Source of the DNA: Pseudo-nitzschia pungens
Taxonomy: Eukaryota; Bacillariophyta; Bacillariophyceae; Bacillariales; Bacillariaceae
Direction: 5' to 3'
Assembly (NCBI GenBank): GCA_037355855.1
Contig: CM074761.1
Span: 4,855,346-4,919,345 of the forward strand
DNA: 64,000 bases
Shown: positions 1 through 8,705 of the stretch, piece by piece
Numbering within the stretch: the stretch's first letter is position 1
Layout of the letters: each line of letters starts with the position of its first letter
Made by a program: the position numbers and the translations under genes
The notes under the pieces: model-generated
Database searches by the model: none
Told to the model about the DNA's origin: nothing
What the model saw: the letters and a program-made list of their open reading frames with translations, nothing else

Positions 1-836
1 TACTTCTACTGGAACATGAAATACATACGAAGTACGTAAGTCTTACTGTACTTCTAATGACAATATTACTTTTTCGTACTAAGGTTACGGTAAACCTTAT
101 GGTACAAAGGAGACGAAAATATTTTTGGCGCGGTAAACCTCAACTCTCTGAACAATAACATCGCGGAATTTACGAGGCAAGATTACTGAGGGTAAAAGAA
201 CCTACCGTTCCGGTGACACGTTTCTTTTCTACTGTACAGATCAAGGACGAAAAAATAAAAAGTAAGATTCTACTGTGGCAGTTACGGAACTTGTAGTTGT
301 GCTTGTACGGTAAATCTTACGCCTAACATTGAACATGCTGCAGAACAAGTGGTTAGCCCACTCGTACGATATTTGCATCCAAGCTTACTTTGTACTTGTA
401 TTTCTGTACAAGAGCGGTAACCTTACAGAGTTAACGATAACGATGGCTTCTGTGGAAGGAGACACAATTGGATTACTACTTCGTAATACGGTAGATTACC
501 AAACAAACAAACCCCAACAATCGTAACCTTACTTTTTCGTCAAAAAAGTAACCTTTCCTAAATTAATCGTCTAAGGTTACGGTACAACTGCAGAACAACA
601 TCAAACCTCAACCCTAACTCTCGGTTAAGACTTTTCCTTGGGAACAAACAAGACGACGAAGCTCACACCCTTCTTCTGGATTGTCAAACGTTGCAATACG
701 GGTAAGTTATTTCGTCACCGAGTTCGAGGATATAATATCCGAACTTGCATCAAGACAAAAAGAATCAAAAGAGGAAAGACGTCAATTCCTCTCTGTGACC
801 TCCTGTCGAGTACGCCACAAGAATCGTATTGCAACG
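1..836. other. Intergenic, 5' flank of the first gene
   Basis: I see no supported gene here. The stretch is AT-rich and carries short motifs built on GTAAG, CTTAC and GTAC, including one exact GTAACCTTAC at 523-532 that recurs in other intergenic regions of the window. The open frames present lack family features and codon bias. The last part is probably the promoter and 5' leader of the helicase-associated-domain gene. Confidence 0.5.
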
Positions 837-2704
837 ATGGAAAGTCGCAAACGCAAAGAGATCCCTGAAGGAGTGACCGAAGATGAACTAGATCGACGCA
901 CCAAGAGTCGAGAAATAAAGGACGAGGAAGTCGCTGTTCATCATGCAGCTGCGAGCATCGAAGATCCTACTCTAACAACGGCTGGGGAGATGGTAACAGA
1001 GACAACCGCTGTAGCGGCGAGTACTGTCGATGCTTCGGTTTTGCCCAGCGGTACCGAAAGCATTCCAACTCCGAACGAGCCAGCTACCGTGGATACAGCG
1101 GTGCCGGAGATGGGGAACCAGGACTTTACGGTCACAATCAAAGAAGATGCGGGCCCGAAGCCTCCGCCGAAACCGTACACTGCCGAGGAGCTTTCCCATT
1201 GGAATCAAATGTTTTTCGAGTTGATGGTGAGCAGACCTGATGTATGCGTCATTTTTTGTTGGGCCTGTATCGTGTTGGATTATGTTAGGTTAGGTCAGGT
1301 TCCTCTTGTTGATAGCCAACCTTTTCGTTCGATTTGCGGATGATTCTCATCCATGTTTCGTTGTCACTTCGAACCGCACCTGATTCAAAATGAATTGAAA
1401 TGAAATCGAATCGAATCGAATCGATTGGGCTGTTGCGACATAATTACCATTGTATTGTATAGCTCTATCGAATCGGGCATGGCAATGTGAACGTCAAGTC
1501 CACGGATAGGAAACACGAAGAGTTGTACAAATGGATTGTTCAATTGCGGAAAGACTACAAAACTCGCGAACGAGATCCCTCGGACTCGCCCCTCACGGAG
1601 GACCAGATCAAGGTGCTCGAAAGCGTGCGCTTTGCTTTCACAACTCGAGGAGAAGAGCATTGGCAGAAAAGTTACGAAAAGTTGAAGGAGTACAAGCGGG
1701 ATCACGGACACGTCTTGGTTCCTCGGCAATGTGAGATTCCTGGACTAGGAGATTGGGTAAGGAAGCAATAGCATTGACGCATTGAGAATAACTACAACGG
1801 GCAAAACGTCTCCGATCGACTTGGTATCGAAGGGTATCTAATTGATTTTGGCTATTTTTGTGTCTGTCTCATTCTACAGGTAACAAGTCAACGTCAGCAA
1901 TACCAAGAGTACAGGAAAGGAAGACCAACGCCACTCACAAAACAACGAAAAGAGTTGCTGGATGCAATTGGATTCCAGTTTCGGATCAGAAATCGCCCCG
2001 AATGGAGTTCGAAATACGAGGAACTGTTGGAGTACAAAGAAAAGCACGGTGATACTCGTGTCCCCCAGCATTTCAAAGAAAACAAAGCCCTGGGAAAGGT
2101 GAGAACTTGCAACCCTGATTGGATAGTGAACATCCGCGTGGTCGTGCTGACGAAACAATAAAACGCGTTTGTCGGTGCAAAATTTGTCTCTGGTCGCATC
2201 TGTCGCTCTGCCAACTACCCTAATACACCGTCTTTCGCTGCACAACATCGACACTGAAGTGGGTTGCGAAACAACGGGAGCAGTTCAAGCTACACAATAA
2301 GGGAAAACAGTAAGTCATTCTCCTTTTTGACTGTTTTTGAAAGACTTTGGTTTCGTTTGATCGTCACGGGAATCTTGTCGTTCGTTTTGGGAAGACACTC
2401 AACGTCGCGCGTTCCGACCGTCCTGTATTGTTTTCCCCGGAACACTCGCATTTTTAGTTCGTTTTTGACTCCCGACCGATTGGAAAAACTCAACAGTATT
2501 GGCTTTGTATGGAGTGTACGAGGCGAAAGTGATAAGAATGTACCCGGTCCGTTACTTGATGAAAAGACCACAACCATCTCGGTCGTCGATGCCGCTCTCC
2601 CAAAAAACGAAGAGGAAGATAAAGCGATAACGGTCGAAAAAGATAGCGAAGTCAACGCTGAGGTGCCAGTTGTCGAGGAAGTCAAAGTGACCATCGATGT
2701 CTAA
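837..2704 (+). CDS. Helicase-associated (HA) domain protein, five exons
   Basis: Exons inferred from splice signals and frame: 837-1226, 1463-1756, 1880-2098, 2260-2309 and 2458-2704, giving 399 aa. The start is the first in-frame ATG; upstream there are only non-ATG openings. Residues 1-130 are acidic, Pro/Thr-rich and disordered. The rest holds HA repeats (PF03457 type): aromatic-YEKLKEYKRDHGHVLVP, then YEELLEYKEKHGDTRVP, each followed by LG-x-W-V, a QR...Y helix and an L-T-x-x-R...L-x-x-I-G-F turn. The C-terminal 60 residues are acidic and Val-rich. HA domains are helical, thought to bind nucleic acid, and are much expanded in diatoms, often without the helicase; none is present here. The function is therefore inferred only as nucleic-acid binding. 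Introns 2 and 3 cut at equivalent points of successive repeats, suggesting exon duplication. Confidence 0.85.
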
Positions 2705-3003
2705 TGCTTTATGGAGTTGTCAACTATAACGCAGTACAAAGTAAGCGTTCAAATGCGTACGAAAATTTTTCATTTGAAAATTTCGAAACACTGTAAATAT
2801 ACGGTATTAGAAGTATTACGAAAAAATATTATTTACTTCTATTAATATCATTATTTTTTTAAAGAGACGAGTGAATGTAGCGATTGTCGACTTTATGCGT
2901 GTTTTCCATGTGACTGAACTGGCGTATCTTGGATGACATTGATGGATAAGTCGAGTGGGGAGAGAATGCACAACAGTAATAGTTGACCGCTGCATGCATA
3001 AAA
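2705..3003. other. Intergenic between convergent genes
   Basis: This is the short AT-rich space between the 3' ends of the HA-domain gene (+) and the SDR gene (-). No coding signal is visible; it probably carries both polyadenylation regions. Confidence 0.5.
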
Positions 3004-4086
3004 TTATAGCTGGGAAGCTCCTTTGATTTTGTCATATGTATCGAGGACTTCACTAACAACCTTTCCGGTCGCTGCATTGCAAGCTGCGGCAGAGACCGCA
3101 TCGACTGAAACTGGAGGTTCCAAGGCAATTTTGATGAATCCTGAGGATATGTTTGTGATGCCTCGAATAGGACCGGAAGATAAGAGGCTCTCGATGAATT
3201 CACCATAGAAGCTCGCAACCCTCGGAGGATTTACAGAAAACGAGTCCCCGCCATAAATGAAGGTTCTAGCGAGCATATGAGATGAGAGGAATCGAAGAGG
3301 ATAGGTGTGAGAACTAATGCCAAGACCGGTCAACTATAATGCGACATCATGACATTGATTGCAGCATCCAACTTACGGTTCGATGAACACGTGACTTCCG
3401 CCAGGAAAGTTGGCCTCGACAGCATTTTGTGAGAAAGATTTTCCGTTCATGTATTCTTTGAGGAAATCAATGCCCTCTGCGAATTCTTTGACTTCTGGTG
3501 CGACGGAGATGTACACAAAACGCTCAACGCCAGCACTTTTTGCTCCTTTGGCAGCTAAGCCTGTTGCTGCATTGACAACATTGTCGTTTTGTGTTCCAAT
3601 AGACCCGATGCACGAGATGACAGCGGTGCATCCCTTGCAAAGTGATTCGATTTCCTTCGCGACGTCGATTCCATCTTTGGTAGCATCGAAAGCAATTGTT
3701 CCATCACGTCCGTTTGTAGACGTCGAGATAACATCGATACCTTGACTCTTCAAATTCTCAACGACACGGCTACCGACGAATCCAGAGCCACCCAATACCA
3801 AAACTTTCGTCGGTTTTGGAGAAGGATCCACGGCAATCTCGTCATCGGCATTGGCAACCAAAGGGGATCCTACCAAAGTCGTCGTTCCCGCTAACCCAGA
3901 AACGATCAACGGGAGCGCAGCGGCAGAAAAAGATTCTTGGAAGAATGCTCTTCGAGAGGAACCCTCAACTTTTGAGTTGGTGTCATGCTGCAATGTTGGA
4001 GCCTTCTGTCGTGACGGAGAAGAGAGCCCGGAAACGTCCGCGATAACTAAAGCCAAGATTGCAAATGCCAACTGCTGGAACTTCAT
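3004..4086 (-). CDS. Plastid (thylakoid) atypical SDR, NAD(P)-binding
   Basis: Two exons on the minus strand, 4086-3377 and 3265-3004, joined across a GTAAGT donor; 323 aa. Residues 1-20 form a signal peptide ending near SGL-SSP, a plastid-entry-like site. A second targeting element follows: RRAFF, a hydrophobic stretch and A-N-A before DDE, which reads as a Tat-type thylakoid signal. The mature part opens with a beta strand and the dinucleotide-binding motif VLGGSGFVGS, then a CIGSIG strand, an NVVNAA helix and the ERFVYIS strand of atypical short-chain dehydrogenases. It resembles the NDUFA9/COQ11/At1g32220 group, which binds NAD(P) without a proven reaction. The classical YxxxK pair is not evident. 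Location is inferred from the presequence; substrate unknown. Confidence 0.8.
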
Positions 4087-4419
4087 TGTCTTTTGGGTTT
4101 CGGATTGCTTCCCATCAACTGGTCGGGTGACTCCGATGGGATTTCGTATTTTGTATCGTTATGACATCAAAAGGATTCAACTTGCACCGCACACAACAGT
4201 CAGCAAGCAATTTTTGAAATCTTTCGTTTCACAAAATCCGTCACAGTCAAAGTGTAAGTGCGTAATTTACTCCAGCTGTTGTTGCATGGCGATCTACGAA
4301 TGGTACCTAATGTAATAACTAAGAAAATGGGGCTAAGGTTATAGTTATAGTTAGGGTTGAGGTTGAGCTTACAAAACCAGTTAGTTCTTTGTTTCGTGGG
4401 TTGCAACGAATCAGATTTT

Positions 4420-7083
4420 TCAAAGCGGTTGCTCGATGGAATCCATGACGGGAAACGTGTTCGGCACCCGACCGGGCACGTCCCATTCCCAGTCGCGACG
4501 ACAGTCAAGAAGTGCCCGTTGTCCGAGTCGAACGGTACCCGCTCGGTCGAAAATGCCACTGTCCAAGCGTATGGTTGCGGCGGAGCAAGCTGGTGTGGAT
4601 CGGGATTGGGATTGGGATTGCGATTGCGAGTTGGTCGTCCCGCCATCGTCATCGTCATCGTCATCGTCATCGCACGAAGCGTGCACGGACACAGAAAGAG
4701 GATCGAAACGACCCTGTTGCCGAGTCTCCGGAGCGTTGCTTGGTTCGCCGCCAAGACCGTCGATTTGTTCCGCCCTAGAAAAACCCGTCTCTGTGTCGAT
4801 ATTGTCATTCGCGAGCGTCTCTCGTTCCCCGACTAGTCCCGGAAGGCACAGGAGGGCATCGGGACAATCTATTGCCGGTATAGATCGCAGCAGTCGAATC
4901 AAGGCCTTCCAATGGTCCAGGGGACCGCTCTCCTCGTTCGGTGAACGAGAGCTTTGCGACGAGGATTCCGCAAAGGCGTGAGCGATGCTGGTTGTGTCCC
5001 ACCCCAGAATCTTGCACGTCGTGGGATCGATGCGATATTGGAGGCAGAAAGCCTGGTGACCAAACAGGATTTGATCCAGTATCCACAAGCTTTTTTCGTA
5101 GCTGTTCGGGATTTCTCGGTGGCTTCGACCGGTGGCATTGACGGGAGTGTGAAAGTACTCGGCACGTGCGCGCAAACGAACCGGAACTTTGGATACCGAG
5201 TCCTTCAGTCTGACCAATGTGCGAATGATTACCCTTGTTGGGTTTTTGGAGACGTTGCCGCCGACGCTCTTGCTCGGCAGAGTCCACAGACTGTAAAAAA
5301 ACTGGGTGCTCGGAGGGGCGGTGGCTTTCGTTTGCGTTCCTGCGGTTTTCTCTGCGGCGGTGTCCGTTGTCGCTTGGTCGTGCGATGTCCGTTGCCGTTG
5401 CGCCTGCTGGAAGAGTTGGTAGAGCCCTTCCCGAAAACCCGTCTCGAGACACGCGCGAGGCGAAGAAAAAGCCTGGCCAATGGGCAAATCTAGAATGGTG
5501 ACGGAAAAATCGGTCGACGATTTGGAATTGGAATTGGAATTGGAATTGGAATTGGATGTTTTCGGTATCCGTATCTTGGTGCAAAGAAGCATCCACGCGG
5601 AGGAATAATGACCCGGAAGCCTCAGCAGAGTCTCCAGGGTTTCGGAGGTAGTGACTATCGCGGCCGAATGCCGGGCCGCTAGTTCGAGGGCCTTTGCGTC
5701 GTCTCGAAGCAATCGCACTCTCGGGGCAAACTCCTTGGCGGGTGGAGGGACTTTTGGACTCGCGCCGCCATCGGTGTCGGCACGGACGGCGTCGGGTGAA
5801 AATTCCGGAACCCTCGGCGGTAGCGCGGGTGGCGTTGGCGACGACGACGACGACGACGACGACGATGGTGACGGCCGAAGCAACGGCACCGGTCGCGACT
5901 CGTGTACCACGGAACACGTTAGGTCCTGGACATCCAGGAGCATTTGGTGCGCCCTCGGGGCCACACCCAGGGTCTGTCGCACCCTCCCGTAACGGTTCGG
6001 CAATGGTCGAAGGACGTCCCCGTTGTCCTCTCGATCGGAGCGGCCGCTGGCTTCGTCGTCGGGTTGTTCTCGATCCCCATCCTCCACCGCCAGTGTTTTC
6101 TTCCATTCGCGATTGATCGATTGCGCTCGGGAGCAGGCCCATCGACAAAAAGCATTGGCATCCTCGTTCTTTTTTGCTGCAGCAGCAGCAGCAGCAGCAG
6201 CGTTGGCGTTTTTGGTTCCGTTGGAAGGCCCGGCCCCAACCCCAATCAGGTATCGAGACGCGTATCGATGATGAAACTTGTCCAGGGCCAACCGATACGA
6301 CGCCTGTTCTTCGAAAATGATCGCTCGCAATTTTTTCAATTCTTTTTGTTGCGAGTGATTTTGCCTGGCGTTTTGCTGCTGCTGTTGCTGCTGCTGGGAA
6401 TTCTTTGTGAGGTTGAGGTATCGCTTGTGGTGTCCAATCTTGATTGTGGAGAAGGAGGGATCGTCGATCTCGTCCGTCGCTTGTTGCGTCTGTTTCGGAG
6501 AATCGGCGGTTGCGGCATCCTTATTCGTGTCCGCAACCGAAAGGTGATCTTTCATTCCGATCGATTCGTAGAATTTTTTCATCAGCAGTGATGGACCGGA
6601 TGTGCGAGAACCACTCGCTCCATTTGCGGTTGTGCCTGTGCCTGTGCCTGTGCTAGTGGTTGTATTCGCATTCGCATTCGTGCGCGTGTCCACCGCCTCG
6701 TGCATCATGGACATCAAAATTTGATTCGGTGGCAACGGACGGCGACGGATTTGCTGGGACGACGAGGCAAGGGTGTCCACCATTGGCAGCGAGGAATCAT
6801 CCCACCGACGCTTCTTCTTCTTCTGCATCCCGTGCCCATCGTGGTTGCAGTCGTAGTCGTAGTCGTAGTCGTAGTCGTAGTCGTAGTCCGAGTACGCGTC
6901 CTCCAGGTTCGCAAGATCCTCTTCCGTATCGGGAACCACCAGATAACGACGAGGTCTGCGTCGTTTTTTTCGAGACGAATGGGTGAGTTGCCGCAACAAG
7001 GGTCCGGGGAGGCTCCGCGCTCTTTCTAGTGGTACCTCGCTGCTGCTGGCGTTTCGCTGCGAACCGGGAGAATCTTGGCTCAT
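4420..7083 (-). CDS. Large low-complexity protein of unknown function
   Basis: Single uninterrupted frame, 887 aa, starting at the ATG that opens MSQDSPGSQ. I do not recognise a family. From the N-terminus: a basic SRKKRRRPRR stretch near residue 40 (possible nuclear signal), an alternating Asp-Tyr run, a KKKKRR cluster, Thr/Gly and Gln runs, an Ala run, a Ser run, an Asn-Ser run and an Asp run near the C-terminus. Between them are ordered-looking blocks, notably the middle and the last 250 residues (for example LDQILFGHQAFCLQYRIDP). Most runs come from hexanucleotide or triplet repeats in the DNA. The basic motifs suggest a nuclear protein, but this is inference. It faces the MutS2 gene across a 1.6-kb spacer. 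Confidence 0.65.
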   Translation of the reverse strand: MSQDSPGSQRNASSSEVPLERARSLPGPLLRQLTHSSRKKRRRPRRYLVVPDTEEDLANLEDAYSDYDYDYDYDYDYDCNHDGHGMQKKKKRRWDDSSLPMVDTLASSSQQIRRRPLPPNQILMSMMHEAVDTRTNANANTTTSTGTGTGTTANGASGSRTSGPSLLMKKFYESIGMKDHLSVADTNKDAATADSPKQTQQATDEIDDPSFSTIKIGHHKRYLNLTKNSQQQQQQQQNARQNHSQQKELKKLRAIIFEEQASYRLALDKFHHRYASRYLIGVGAGPSNGTKNANAAAAAAAAAKKNEDANAFCRWACSRAQSINREWKKTLAVEDGDREQPDDEASGRSDREDNGDVLRPLPNRYGRVRQTLGVAPRAHQMLLDVQDLTCSVVHESRPVPLLRPSPSSSSSSSSSPTPPALPPRVPEFSPDAVRADTDGGASPKVPPPAKEFAPRVRLLRDDAKALELAARHSAAIVTTSETLETLLRLPGHYSSAWMLLCTKIRIPKTSNSNSNSNSNSKSSTDFSVTILDLPIGQAFSSPRACLETGFREGLYQLFQQAQRQRTSHDQATTDTAAEKTAGTQTKATAPPSTQFFYSLWTLPSKSVGGNVSKNPTRVIIRTLVRLKDSVSKVPVRLRARAEYFHTPVNATGRSHREIPNSYEKSLWILDQILFGHQAFCLQYRIDPTTCKILGWDTTSIAHAFAESSSQSSRSPNEESGPLDHWKALIRLLRSIPAIDCPDALLCLPGLVGERETLANDNIDTETGFSRAEQIDGLGGEPSNAPETRQQGRFDPLSVSVHASCDDDDDDDDDGGTTNSQSQSQSQSRSTPACSAATIRLDSGIFDRAGTVRLGQRALLDCRRDWEWDVPGRVPNTFPVMDSIEQPL

Positions 7084-8705
7084 CGTCGTCGTCCCATTAC
7101 GTCCCGATTGCTGTGGGATTGGTTGACTCCGTCGCCGACGACCAGAAATGAGAAATTGTTTGGACGAACGGTGTCTCTTGCTTCATTCCGCGGTCCTTGC
7201 TTTCATTGTTATTTTGATGAGGGACGGAGTGAGAGGAGTGAGAGTGAATGGAATCATCAAAAAATCATCAAAAAATCATCCACCATCAATCATCCATCAT
7301 CGCCCGTTGAAACTCAAACCGGCATCAAATCACTGGTGCGTGATTCAACCGACCAGGAGTCTTGCGACCGGTACCGAATCGCAGATGAAAGCAAAGGTTG
7401 AGGGAGAGGAAAGGACTTGTGTGTGATTGCCGAATACTACTAGTACTAACCTTACTTGTTGTACGGTACCGTTGGAATCTATTCGTCATTGAACTAGTAG
7501 TATTCTAGAGGGGTAAGATCTTGCTGGTAGATGATCTATTTTGATACAATGGGATCAGCACCACGCAACAGGATAAGATGGGAATTCTGTAGCAGCAGCA
7601 ACAACAGCGGCATGAGGAGGAGTACTATCTGAAATGGGAGAAACAACCCTCCTGGTGTGGATTCTGTTCTTAAGAGGAGTGCACTGTTCAAGCAACAGAG
7701 CATAATGTAGTAGATATCAGTCATACTACTACTAGTAGTATGTTGACTCCTTGATGAAACCACAATTGTTGTTCCAGCACTAGTCTCATACTTGAATAAA
7801 TCCAGCAATGCACTTTTAGTGGTTACAACAAGGGCAGCCGAGATTAATTGATTCTTCTTGTTGCACCTAGTAACTGAGTATGTGTATACTACTAATAAGA
7901 ATATTTGAATGTAGCAGTCGAGAATGAGGAACAAGGACAGGTAGAAGATATTGATTTGAATAGGACTTTGTTCTTGAAAAATGCTGTTTTATGGTACTAG
8001 TACTAGATCAGTTGGTGGTGGTGGTGTTGCTTTCTTCCACTACGAGTGTACATACTACTACTACTAGTAGTAGTAGTACTACTAGTGGTGGTACTACTAC
8101 ATCATGCAAATGTGATCTCCTTTTGAGATGTTGATTGAACAATAATCACCACAGCGTCCATCATTCCTCGGTGCATGACTCTACCTGGACTCGGAGTCAG
8201 CTGACAGTGATTGTCTACTCCTAGACTAATAGTAGTATGAAAGTTCGGACATTGTATGGCTTCTTCTTCTTCTTGCTGCTTCTCCGCACGTTCATCTCAA
8301 TCAACCAAAAATAATGAGAGATACAGTACTAATTCAACCTAGAGCTCTTAGGACTATTTCATGTCGAATACTTGTTCTTCGGTGGTTCCACATTGCACCC
8401 AACTCGGACGAAATCACATCATCATGTGGATCAATCGCGTCACAGAATCACACATCAGACATCAACGTGAAACGAAACGAAACGAAACGAAAATCGGCAG
8501 TTTTCGCAGGTTGCAGAATCCTCGTTGGATGTCCCGTCGTTGGATGTGTAACCTTACCGTACGTCATGACAACCCAACCAAAGCTTCGTTTTCTTTTCTT
8601 CTCATTATTTTGATTGATTGATGAATAATCTTACTTGTGGCGAAACAAGAAAGGCGCACACAAAGTACTAGTCTCCACCCCGCCCGGAACGAAAAACCGT
8701 TTGCC
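7084..8705. other. Divergent intergenic spacer with TAG/CTA triplet runs
   Basis: No supported gene. It lies between the divergent starts of the low-complexity protein (-) and the MutS2 gene (+), so it should hold both promoters. It is rich in CTA/TAG triplets; 8049-8099 is a long partly palindromic run of ACT/AGT triplets able to fold on itself. One exact GTAACCTTAC lies at 8548-8557. An open frame at 7536-7934 (-) has no protein-like features. Confidence 0.5.

Noticed and set aside
4805..6148. 447-codon minus-strand frame in another phase of the low-complexity gene
   Set aside because: Arg-rich alternative reading of the same DNA. The 887-codon frame is longer and starts at an ATG.
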